A stretch of DNA of 12,426 nucleotides. It comes from an uncultured Mycoplasma sp. (GTDB lineage: Bacteria; Bacillota_I; Bacilli_A; RF39; UBA660). The stretch lies in NCBI GenBank assembly GCA_947565485.1, contig CANOGG010000008.1, positions 1-12,426 on the forward strand, given 5' to 3'. Position numbers and translations under genes: made by a program. Under the pieces are notes generated by a model. It worked only from the letters and a program-made list of their open reading frames with translations, had not been told where the DNA came from and did no database searches. Of this stretch, positions 5,448 to 12,426 are shown piece after piece; the first letter of the stretch is position 1, and each line of letters opens with the position of its first letter.

Positions 5448-8400
5448 AGTGGTAATGCCAGCATTGTGACCATTAAGTTCCATGGTGCAATCAAGGCTTT
5501 CATCATAGATAATTTCAGTCGCTAAGATTTCGCCCGCGATAAAGTCATGGAACTTGGTTAGAGCTTCTTTTAAGAGTTCGTCACCACTATAAGTAACAAT
5601 GATGCGGTCACTGACATTATAATCTTCGTTTTTACGGATATTTTGAACTTTGGAAATAAATTCACGAGCTAAGCCTTCAAGTATTAAGTCTGGGGTACGA
5701 TTAGTATTTAAAATAACAAAGAGATTATTTTCCATACTAACATCGTAACCATCTTTGGCCTGAATGCGAATATCGACATAAGATAAGCCAATGTTATAAG
5801 TGACATCATCAATTACAAGGGCAATTTCTTCATTATTATTTAGTTTAGTGATATCGGTGTCATTTAAATTAGATAAAGCATTAGCAAATTCTTTAATATT
5901 TGAGCCAAAGATAGGACCAGCTACTTTATAGTTAGGTTTGATATAGAAACTCATATATTTGCTAAGGTCACTTGTAAAGATGACATCTTTCACGTTTAAC
6001 TCTTCCATGATTAGGTCTTTAAGGTTGCCAATTAAGTTTTCAAGACGGCCATCAAGGAGACATTCACTTAGAGGTTCACGAACCTTTATTTTGACACTTT
6101 CTCGGACATTGCGGCCAATACTGATAAGGGTACGAACCGTATCCATTTTCTCTTCTAAGTTGATATCGATAAATTCTTCATGATATTTAGGGAAGTATGA
6201 GAGATGGACTGATTCTTCACCAGTTAAGTTTTGGTATAACTCTTCGCTTAAGTAAGGAGTGATGGGAGCAATCATTTTAGATAAGCCGACTAGAACTTCG
6301 TAAGTGGTTATATAAACTGATTTTTTAGAGTTATCAAGAGTACTACCCCAGAAACGATTACGATTTCTTCTAATGTACCAGTTCGATAAGTCTTCAGAGA
6401 CAAAATTGGTTAGGGCGCGAACAACTTTATTTAAGTCATATTCATCGAAACTTTCGGTAACATATTTTAGGAGATTGTGATATTTAGAGATGAGCCATTT
6501 GTCAATTTCTTCACGGTCATTATAGGTTATTTCACAATCTTTGATATCGATGTTATCAGTGTTCGCATAAAGAGCAAAGAAATTGTAAGTATTACGGAGA
6601 GGATTGAAGAATTTAGAGTACACTTCTTTTAAGCCATCTTCATCAAATTTAATGGGGGTCCAAACAGGACTGATGTATGGGAGATAAAACCGGATAGTAT
6701 CAGCGCCGTAACGTTCCATTAAGCTAAATGGTTCGACAGTATTCCCTTTACTCTTGTGCATTTTCTTGCCATATTTATCAAGTAAAAGTTCGTTTACTAA
6801 GACGTTTTTATAAGGGCTTACGCCTTTCACAAAAGTACTGATGACTAAGAGAGAGTAGAACCAGCCTCTTGTTTGGTCGATTCCCTCACAGATGAAGTCA
6901 GCAGGAAATTGGTCTTCGAAGATTTCCATATTTTCGAAGGGATAATGGTATTGGGCAAATGGCATCGCGCCACTATCAAACCAGCAGTCAATGACCTCAG
7001 GAGTACGACTCATAGTTTTGCCACACTTAGGACAAGTAAGGTGGATATCATCGACAAAAGGACGATGGAGTTCAATTGTTTCGGCGATATCTTCGATAGC
7101 TTTATCGATTAGTTCTTGGCGAGAACCAATCATATCTTGGTAGCCACATTCACAGCGCCATAAAGGAAGTGGTGTCCCCCAATAGCGATTACGAGAGATA
7201 GCCCAGTCATTTAGGTTTTCGAGCCAGTTACCAAATCTTTTTTCGCCGACAAAGCTTGGATACCAGTTAACCTTGTTATTATTTTCGATTATTTTATCTT
7301 TGATTTTAGTAATTTCTAGGTAGTAACTTGGTTTACTATAATAGAGTAAAGGAGTGTTACAACGCCAGCAGTGAGGATAGTTATGTTTCATATGTATTTT
7401 TTTGAATAGTTTATCATTCTCTTTGAGATATTTGATGACTTCTTTATCAGCTGCAAAAACATTTTGACCTTGCCAGAGACCATAAGTATAACAGCCATCT
7501 TCGCCGACAGGATTTAGGAAAGGCAAGCCATATTTTTTGCCTACTTCGTAGTCATCAGCACCAAAGGCCGGAGCTAGGTGGACAATACCAGTACCACTAT
7601 CCATAGTGACATAATCAGCACAGGTGACATAGAAAGCTTTTTTGGCAACAGAGAGACTTGGTATTAGTTGCTCGTAACCGATATTTTCTAAGTCAGAACC
7701 TTGGAATGTTTCTAAAGTGGTATATTCATCGCCTAAGACAGAATTCGCTAATTTGCTTGCGACATAAAATTTGTAACCATTACTCTCAGCTAGGATATAT
7801 TCTTCTTTGGGATTCACACAAAGAGCGACATTGCTAATCAAAGTCCAAGGAGTAGTTGTCCAAACGAGGAAGTATTCGTCTTTATCGACTCTTTTAAAAG
7901 GAACAATAACGGTGTCAACATCAATTTCTTTATAACCTTGTTGGACTTCGTGACTCGCAAGCCCTGTGCCACATCTGGTACAGAAAGGAAGGATTTTATG
8001 ACCTTCATAAAAGAGATTTTCGTCAAAGAATTTTTTTAATATCCACCACTCAGTTTCGATATAATCGTTATCATAGGTGATGTAACGATTTTCGAGGTCG
8101 ATAAATTGACCCATGTTCTTAGTAAGTTTCGCGAAGGCACTCTCATTTTCCCAAACTGTTTCTCGACATTTTTGATTAAATTCTTTGATACCATATTTTT
8201 CAATATCACCTTTGCCATTAAAGCCGAGTTTTTTTTCAACTTGGACTTCGACAGGTAGGCCATGGGTATCCCAACCTATTTTACGGATGACTTTTTTACC
8301 TTGCATCGTTTGATATTTACAGATGGTATCTTTTAAGAATTTAGCGACCATATGATGGAGACCAGGTAAGCCATTAGCAGTTGCAGGGCCATCGTAAAAG

Positions 8401-8528
8401 ACATAATTTTCGTTCTTGGCACGAGTAGAAATAGATTTTCCTAAAATATCTATTTTATCCCAATATTCACGAAATGTACTTTCAACCAAACTTGTTTCCC
8501 TATTGTCTAAACTTTTAAAATTTTTCAT
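5436..8528 (-). CDS. ileS: Isoleucyl-tRNA synthetase, type 2, with GxHH signature
   Basis: A full-length 1030-residue IleRS that charges tRNA-Ile with isoleucine in the cytoplasm. The catalytic core has IGWDTHGLPVE (84-94), a CxC...CxxC knuckle (459-502), EVIDCWFDSGAMPFAQ (511-526) and DQTRGWFYSL (551-560). The CP1 editing domain shows VWTTTPWTL (222-230) and GTGIVHLAPAFGADDYE (312-328). The anticodon-binding helices follow (VSEDLSNWYIRRNRNRFW) with a type-2 C-terminal domain lacking the zinc finger of type-1 enzymes. Two oddities: the HIGH-equivalent reads GLHH (56-59), first and third residues swapped relative to HxGH, and KMSKS reads KMHKS (589-593). Start is ATG 8526-8528, with GGAAGG upstream. 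An earlier ATG at 8595-8597 is rejected because it lies within the T-box terminator. A T-box leader with an AUC specifier precedes it and a terminator overlaps its stop. Confidence 0.95.
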   Translation of the reverse strand: MKNFKSLDNRETSLVESTFREYWDKIDILGKSISTRAKNENYVFYDGPATANGLPGLHHMVAKFLKDTICKYQTMQGKKVIRKIGWDTHGLPVEVQVEKKLGFNGKGDIEKYGIKEFNQKCRETVWENESAFAKLTKNMGQFIDLENRYITYDNDYIETEWWILKKFFDENLFYEGHKILPFCTRCGTGLASHEVQQGYKEIDVDTVIVPFKRVDKDEYFLVWTTTPWTLISNVALCVNPKEEYILAESNGYKFYVASKLANSVLGDEYTTLETFQGSDLENIGYEQLIPSLSVAKKAFYVTCADYVTMDSGTGIVHLAPAFGADDYEVGKKYGLPFLNPVGEDGCYTYGLWQGQNVFAADKEVIKYLKENDKLFKKIHMKHNYPHCWRCNTPLLYYSKPSYYLEITKIKDKIIENNNKVNWYPSFVGEKRFGNWLENLNDWAISRNRYWGTPLPLWRCECGYQDMIGSRQELIDKAIEDIAETIELHRPFVDDIHLTCPKCGKTMSRTPEVIDCWFDSGAMPFAQYHYPFENMEIFEDQFPADFICEGIDQTRGWFYSLLVISTFVKGVSPYKNVLVNELLLDKYGKKMHKSKGNTVEPFSLMERYGADTIRFYLPYISPVWTPIKFDEDGLKEVYSKFFNPLRNTYNFFALYANTDNIDIKDCEITYNDREEIDKWLISKYHNLLKYVTESFDEYDLNKVVRALTNFVSEDLSNWYIRRNRNRFWGSTLDNSKKSVYITTYEVLVGLSKMIAPITPYLSEELYQNLTGEESVHLSYFPKYHEEFIDINLEEKMDTVRTLISIGRNVRESVKIKVREPLSECLLDGRLENLIGNLKDLIMEELNVKDVIFTSDLSKYMSFYIKPNYKVAGPIFGSNIKEFANALSNLNDTDITKLNNNEEIALVIDDVTYNIGLSYVDIRIQAKDGYDVSMENNLFVILNTNRTPDLILEGLAREFISKVQNIRKNEDYNVSDRIIVTYSGDELLKEALTKFHDFIAGEILATEIIYDESLDCTMELNGHNAGITTKKA

Positions 8529-8539
8529 ATTCTTTTTTT

Positions 8540-8545
8540 CCTTCC
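8540..8545 (-). promoter_or_regulatory. ileS ribosome binding site
   Basis: GGAAGG, 11 bases before ATG 8526-8528. It lies past the T-box terminator, which excludes the longer reading frame beginning at 8597. Confidence 0.6.
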
Positions 8546-8556
8546 TTTTATAAATT

Positions 8557-8610
8557 AAAAAAAGGTAATACCAAAGGGTGCTTAGTTGGAAAAGCACGGT
8601 ACCACCTTTT
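8557..8610 (-). terminator. T-box attenuator hairpin
   Basis: Minus strand: AAAAGGT pairs with ACCTTTT, GTACC with GGTAT (one G-U pair), and TGCTT with AAGCA, around a TTCCAACT loop. U residues follow (8557-8563). It contains the T-box core, so pairing of that core with uncharged tRNA excludes this hairpin. Confidence 0.85.
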
Positions 8611-8761
8611 ATTTTTTACTTATGACTTTTAACGCAAGTTAGACGTAATATCTTAATTAATTTTTCAGATATTATACTCCCAAGTGATTCTTTAAAAGAT
8701 AATTTACTAATTTTCACCATTCATTAGCTCTCTATAAAAATTTAATCTTTTAAACGGCTTG
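8557..8761 (-). promoter_or_regulatory. T-box riboswitch (tRNA-Ile, AUC specifier) of ileS
   Basis: The leader senses uncharged tRNA-Ile and lets transcription into ileS proceed only when isoleucyl-tRNA is short. Stem I runs from CAAG (8758-8761) to CTTG (8681-8684). Its upper helix is the exact 10-bp pair TTTAAAAGAT/ATCTTTTAAA, and it carries AGAGAGCTAATGAATGGTG, the GA-motif/distal-loop consensus of stem I. The specifier loop reads GAATCA with ATC at 8686-8688, an isoleucine codon. The T-box core AAGGTGGTACCG (8597-8608) contains UGGU, complementary to the ACCA end of a tRNA with an A discriminator, as expected for tRNA-Ile. The terminator is at 8557-8610. All signature parts are in the right order, so confidence is high. 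Confidence 0.93.
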
Positions 8762-8764
8762 TTC

Positions 8765-8770
8765 ATTGTA
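8765..8770 (-). promoter_or_regulatory. Possible -10 of the ileS leader
   Basis: TACAAT just upstream of stem I. There is no TGn extension and no good -35 at 17 bases, and the start point would fall at the base of stem I. Read-through from the upstream gene, which has no visible terminator, is an alternative. Confidence 0.3.
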
Positions 8771-8775
8771 TTTAA

Positions 8776-11700
8776 TTAGCGTCTTATACTACTAATGTCA
8801 CTTGTTAAGCCTGAGCATAAAATTAGAGTTGTGATACTTTCAATTTCTTGAGAAATTTGAGCTTTTTCTTCAGCATCAGTAGTAGTTTCGAGGAGAGATT
8901 TTAATTCTCTTCGACGACGATATAATAGTTGATTTTTTTCTTCTACTAACATATTTGGGTCAGCAGTTAAGCTTTCGTAGATATTATTTTTAGAAATATT
9001 TGCTGTTTCAATTGGTTCAACAGATGATGATTGGGCAATAAAAGCATCAATCGTTTGACGAAGGGCGTTAACGCGTTCAGCGACACTTTCTTCATTAATA
9101 GCTATAGTATAATTAATATCTTGTTTAGTGTTGTTTTCAACAGGTGCTTTACTTGGAAGAGCTTCTTTCTTTGGTTCTAAGCGAAGAGCGCCAGCGCCTA
9201 AGGCTTTACGAGTATTATCAACTCTCTTGCCCTCTTCTTTCTTATGGAAGAGACTCTTAATTTTGTTAAGACCATTTTTTAGAACTTTGAGGAAATTTTC
9301 TTTCCACCAAGTTAATTTTTCTGGTAATCTTCTTTTAACAACCTTTTCTCTTGGAGCTGGTTTAGCTTCTTCTTGTTTATTCTTGGCAAGAGCAATATTT
9401 CTTAATTCATTAGCAGTGATTAGATAATTGGTATAATCGGCTTCGTTAACAACGATATTATTGCCAATACTTTTTAAGTTATGTGGTTCTTTAACAGCAT
9501 CTGTTAAGATATCAAGTTGTTGTTTTAAGAGTTCGTATTCTTTAATATCTCTTTTTAAGATATGTTTGCTATCAGATGTTTGTCTGATTGGTTCATCACG
9601 ATGCGCAGGAACGTTTCCAATTATAGCACTAAGTTTTTTATTAATTTCAGCTATTTTGGCATTATTATTGTTTGTTGGTTCGACGGCTTCGTTGCTAACT
9701 GTATGTCTTGGACTTGTAACATCTTGTTTTACAGGTTCACTTTCGTGTTTTACTGTTGGTTCTTCAGCAACAACTTTATCAGGTGCCAATCTTTTAGGAG
9801 CACTAGAAGTACTACTTGTTTTAGGACTAGCAGTTCTTTCATATTGCGCATTTAGAAGAGCATTTGCTTCATTGATAAGTTTTTGTAACTCGTCAGTTTC
9901 GCCATTACTTTCAGGTGATGTTAAGATACTTTGGTAACGAGCTTCGATTTTAGCTTTACTAGCAGATAGTTTTTCTTGATAAGCTTTAAGTTCTTCAGCG
10001 CTTAAATGTTTTGGCTCCGTAGTATCTGTTGTAAGTTCTTTAGTAGCATCTAGATAATGAGGACCATCACCGATTTTTTTAGGAATATCAGATGTAAAGT
10101 CAACTTTAGATTCTACTAAGTCACGAACTTCTTTGATTAAAGTATCTAACTCTTGCATTTCTTGTTCATGTTTTTCTGGATTTAATAAGATATATTGACA
10201 TTTCTCTTGAATTTTTTTGTTTAATTCAGGAGTAGTTACGTCATAAGCAGCGGAAATGTTATGATTTAGTAAGATTTTGCGAAGAGTTACTAAATCAAGA
10301 TTAACATTCATATTTTGATTTTGACCTAGTTCGATAAGACCTAACAAGATGTTCATGTATTTATCTTTATCAGAAGTAGCAACGTAAATATCACGGGCAA
10401 CACTTACGATATCATTAGTTTTTCTAGCATCAGATAAGATAATACCTAGAGTACCCATTAAAATGAATTCTCTTTCATCGGTTTCTAAAACTTTATAATC
10501 ACCTATTGTTTTAACTTTCTCTTCAGGAGCATTTAGAGCTCTACTTGAAAGTTCTCTAATGCGGTTCATAACATAGGTTATTTCTTTTTCATTTAAGTTA
10601 GGATTAATAATAGCATCTTTGGTATCATTCTTAGAATTATTTTGAAAGAATTTAATACTACTTACAAGATTTTTGAATTTTTCAGTACTATTAGGACTAA
10701 CGTTAGCTAATTCTAAGACATTTTGTAAGTTATCTTTTTCGCCATCTAATAAAGAGATAAGTTCGATAACATGGTTAGCTTCAGCAAGGTCACGTTCACT
10801 AACAGTCCATGACTTAGTACCAAATAAAGCGGTTTGTTTTAGACTAGCTTTATCTTTTTTAGATGCTAATTCATTCATATAAGCTAATAATTGTTTAATT
10901 AGTTCTTGATTTTGAGCGATTAGAACAACACTACTATCTTCTTTTTTCTTTTTAGGAGTTGTAGTTCTCTTAGCACGTGGTTTTGTTGTTCTCTTAGTTG
11001 GTTCCTTGCTTTCAGTTTTTTTCGTTGTTCTTCTGGTTGGAGTTTTAGTAACAGAAGCTGAACCATTAAATAATTTAGTGTTTGCCATTAGTTCTTCTAA
11101 GGCTTTCTTATCATCAATGGTAGCAACGTAAGCAATGTCATTTACAAGGTAGCTACCTTTTTTATTTTCTACTTTATTTAGAATATCTAAAATATTAAGT
11201 AAATTTACATATTCGTCATAATCATCATTAAGGACACGTTCACCATTTGGTGCTTTAGTTGATGCTTTACGTGCTTTTTTACGTCTATCAACAATAGCTT
11301 GTAATTCATTATTTACTTTAGTTATAATATTAGTATTTGGTTTTTCGTTAGTTTGGTTGTTAAAGATGCTGATTTTATTAAGTAAGTTTGTAACTGTTTC
11401 AATATCATTATTATTTAAGCAAACAAGACCATTAAGAGATGTAATTTCACTATTTGGGTCTAATTTTTCACGGTAGCTTAAAAGCTCAAGCAAAGTGTTA
11501 TATTCTTCACTTTTAGAATCAAGAGTTTTTTCGCCATTTGGCATAAGCATTAATTGACCATCGTCATCAACGTTGATTTGCTTTGACTCAATATTTTTAA
11601 GTTGGTCATTAATTAGAGTATAGAAATCATTATTTATTTCTGTTGCTAAAGTCATAATATTTCTTTTAATATTATTTATCGCATTAATATATATTTTGAT

Positions 11701-12174
11701 TTCAATATTCATTTCGTCAAATTTATGAGCCCAATCTGGGTTTTCATAAGAAGAGTTTTTAACTGCTTCAATTTGGGCGTTTAGTTTATTGTATCTAAGA
11801 TTAGAACTAGTTAGACTACGTTTGTACTCAGCTAATTTACTTATTTTAGCAGCATTATCCTTAACAATAGCAGTATACTTATCATCATTATTAGTCTTTG
11901 TAACTTGTGGTTCATTATTTTGTGTTTTTTCAGACACTAAACCAGAGATATGGTTATAAACCTCCCGATAATCAACAGGTCCCATATCTGCTAAGTTAAC
12001 ATTTTTAAGTTTGCTATAGTATAGTGCGGCAAGATGTTCAAATATGCGAGCACGACCTTTCTTTATTTTGACATCCGAGTTAGGAATAGATACAAGTTCA
12101 TTATCTAACCCAGAGTTTTGTAATTTGTTTGTTTCTTCAACCAAAATCATTAAATTATTTTCAATATCTTTCAT
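8776..12174 (-). CDS. Large cytoplasmic repeat protein with basic linker, function unknown
   Basis: An 1132-residue, mostly helical, charged protein that I do not recognise. There is no signal peptide, membrane helix or enzyme motif. Visible parts: an N-terminal region (1-80); a coiled coil (100-200); repeated modules of 83-91 residues at about 190-272, 287-370, 424-512, 530-618 and 840-930, each a helix, a polar turn often with 'NG+++L', then 'EY..LL..L.IL' and a second helix pair; a Lys/Arg/Thr/Pro linker (376-411) like histone-H1 tails; two copies of a 38-residue helical unit (652-690, 741-778); a Ser/Thr/Pro/Glu-rich linker (779-838); an amphipathic basic helix (954-979); and a C-terminal coiled coil (1028-1118). 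A structural or scaffold role, perhaps linking DNA or RNA with the membrane, is speculation. Promoter TTGCTT-17-TACAAT and AGGGG support the ATG at 12172-12174. The next gene downstream is ileS behind its T-box; no terminator is seen between. Confidence 0.75.
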   Translation of the reverse strand: MKDIENNLMILVEETNKLQNSGLDNELVSIPNSDVKIKKGRARIFEHLAALYYSKLKNVNLADMGPVDYREVYNHISGLVSEKTQNNEPQVTKTNNDDKYTAIVKDNAAKISKLAEYKRSLTSSNLRYNKLNAQIEAVKNSSYENPDWAHKFDEMNIEIKIYINAINNIKRNIMTLATEINNDFYTLINDQLKNIESKQINVDDDGQLMLMPNGEKTLDSKSEEYNTLLELLSYREKLDPNSEITSLNGLVCLNNNDIETVTNLLNKISIFNNQTNEKPNTNIITKVNNELQAIVDRRKKARKASTKAPNGERVLNDDYDEYVNLLNILDILNKVENKKGSYLVNDIAYVATIDDKKALEELMANTKLFNGSASVTKTPTRRTTKKTESKEPTKRTTKPRAKRTTTPKKKKEDSSVVLIAQNQELIKQLLAYMNELASKKDKASLKQTALFGTKSWTVSERDLAEANHVIELISLLDGEKDNLQNVLELANVSPNSTEKFKNLVSSIKFFQNNSKNDTKDAIINPNLNEKEITYVMNRIRELSSRALNAPEEKVKTIGDYKVLETDEREFILMGTLGIILSDARKTNDIVSVARDIYVATSDKDKYMNILLGLIELGQNQNMNVNLDLVTLRKILLNHNISAAYDVTTPELNKKIQEKCQYILLNPEKHEQEMQELDTLIKEVRDLVESKVDFTSDIPKKIGDGPHYLDATKELTTDTTEPKHLSAEELKAYQEKLSASKAKIEARYQSILTSPESNGETDELQKLINEANALLNAQYERTASPKTSSTSSAPKRLAPDKVVAEEPTVKHESEPVKQDVTSPRHTVSNEAVEPTNNNNAKIAEINKKLSAIIGNVPAHRDEPIRQTSDSKHILKRDIKEYELLKQQLDILTDAVKEPHNLKSIGNNIVVNEADYTNYLITANELRNIALAKNKQEEAKPAPREKVVKRRLPEKLTWWKENFLKVLKNGLNKIKSLFHKKEEGKRVDNTRKALGAGALRLEPKKEALPSKAPVENNTKQDINYTIAINEESVAERVNALRQTIDAFIAQSSSVEPIETANISKNNIYESLTADPNMLVEEKNQLLYRRRRELKSLLETTTDAEEKAQISQEIESITTLILCSGLTSDISSIRR
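9238..9315 (-). other. Amphipathic basic helix in the large protein
   Basis: Residues 954-979 contain W957, F961, L962, L965, L969, I972 and F976 on one face, with many Lys on the other. This pattern fits a peripheral membrane-binding helix, though it could also pack against another protein. Confidence 0.45.
10942..11049 (-). other. Histone-H1-like basic low-complexity linker
   Basis: Codons for residues 376-411 of the large protein: about half Lys/Arg, with Thr and Pro filling the rest in 'RTTKK', 'KRTTKPR' and 'KRTTTPKKKK' blocks. It is disordered and strongly positive, the kind of segment that binds nucleic acids or other polyanions. Confidence 0.7.
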
Positions 12175-12218
12175 AAAAAGCCCCTACTTTCACTTCCGAA
12201 AAACTTCAGTTCCATTCC

Positions 12219-12247
12219 ATTGTAGCATATTTTGCAAAAATAAGCAA
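12219..12247 (-). promoter_or_regulatory. Promoter of the large repeat-protein gene
   Basis: TTGCTT (12242-12247), 17-base spacer ending in TGC, TACAAT (12219-12224). AGGGG lies six bases before the ATG at 12172-12174. Confidence 0.65.
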
Positions 12248-12266
12248 ATATTTTTTGCGCTAGATG

Positions 12267-12309
12267 CCTAAATAGTGGTAAAAACAGTATTTTTGCCCCT
12301 ATTTTTAGG
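12267..12309 (-). other. Strong imperfect hairpin at the end of the partial gene
   Basis: A 43-base inverted repeat: CCT/AGG, a 2-base bulge, AAATAG/CTATTT, one mismatch, GG/CC, a G-U pair and AAAAA/TTTTT around CAGTA, about 17 pairs in all. It includes the stop codon of the partial gene. No U tract follows on either strand, so it is not a standard terminator; it may stabilise or process the 3' end. Confidence 0.6.
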
Positions 12310-12426
12310 AAATATCACCGTATTTTTCGATTAATTTAGATTTTATTTTAGCCAGTAACTGGTCATCAGTTACCATTTCGACATAAAAGTCGTCATTTTC
12401 CATTATTCTTTTAAATACAAGATACT
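12305..12426 (-). CDS. 3' end of an unknown gene (partial)
   Basis: An open frame enters from the right edge and ends with TAA at 12305-12307, giving about 39 residues: YLVFKRIMENDDFYVEMVTD, then DQLLAKIKSKLIEKYGDIS. It is charged, probably a strand followed by a helix. I do not recognise the family. The reading is supported by the open frame, the charged soluble composition and the hairpin at its stop, but it is short. An internal start at the Met of 'RIMEND' would make a 32-residue peptide; with no ribosome site in front, a longer gene is more likely. Confidence 0.55.
   Translation of the reverse strand, partial: YLVFKRIMENDDFYVEMVTDDQLLAKIKSKLIEKYGDIS

Noticed and set aside
7838..8263. 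Two minus-strand open frames in another frame within ileS
   Set aside because: They lie in an alternative frame of a full-length, well-matched IleRS and resemble nothing.
8529..8597. 23-residue N-terminal extension of IleRS
   Set aside because: It would be coded by the T-box terminator and ribosome-site region. Family homology starts at the ATG 8526-8528, which has GGAAGG upstream.
9461..9937. Plus-strand open frame of 158 codons inside the large repeat-protein gene
   Set aside because: Antisense shadow of a frame with strong coding character. Leu/Ser/Cys-rich composition, no family match and no ribosome site.
1..12426. Recoding of TGA as tryptophan (no TGA stop seen among eleven genes)
   Set aside because: All Trp codons checked are TGG, and long genes such as ileS read through without internal TGA. 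Low TGA use in AT-rich genomes explains the stops.

Overview
The window is a stretch of AT-rich chromosome from a low-GC Gram-positive-type bacterium. It looks like an uncultured Bacilli/Erysipelotrichia/Mollicutes-related lineage (inference). The clues are a tRNA-Ile T-box leader, AGGAGG-type ribosome sites, consensus sigma-A promoters (mostly with a TGn extended -10), AT-rich hairpin terminators and a Gram-positive-style NfeD/stomatin pair. Tryptophan is coded by TGG and every gene reads through in the standard code. None of the eleven stops seen is TGA (nine TAA, two TAG).

Almost everything lies on the minus strand, so the genes read right to left. From the right edge: (i) the 3' end of an unknown gene, closed by a strong hairpin (12267-12309); (ii) a gene for an unrecognised 1132-residue cytoplasmic repeat protein (8776-12174); (iii) a complete T-box leader with an AUC specifier controlling a type-2 isoleucyl-tRNA synthetase (5436-8528), whose class-I signature is GLHH instead of HxGH; (iv) a DUF2130 coiled-coil protein with a PD-(D/E)XK-like core (4015-5313); (v) a small unknown gene behind the best promoter of the window (3591-3902); (vi) an NfeD/SPFH membrane pair with overlapping ends (2212-3524); (vii) a deoxyinosine/uracil-type DNA glycosylase (1627-2139); (viii) an orphan type IV pilin-like protein (1132-1512); (ix) an MvaI/BcnI-fold restriction endonuclease homologue whose three catalytic positions all appear replaced (251-970). 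At the left edge the 3' end of a plus-strand XRE-type helix-turn-helix gene (2-145) converges on (ix).

Most genes seem to be separate transcription units with their own promoter and terminator. The clear exception is the NfeD/SPFH operon. The repeat-protein gene may read into the ileS leader, since no terminator was seen between them. Several stop codons lie inside the terminator hairpin, so 3' untranslated regions are very short.

The most notable items are the GxHH IleRS, a signature linked in the literature to extreme mupirocin resistance; the apparently catalytically dead restriction-enzyme homologue next to an XRE regulator; and the large repeat protein with a histone-H1-like basic linker and an amphipathic helix. 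No RNA genes other than the leader, no CRISPR array and no mobile element were seen.
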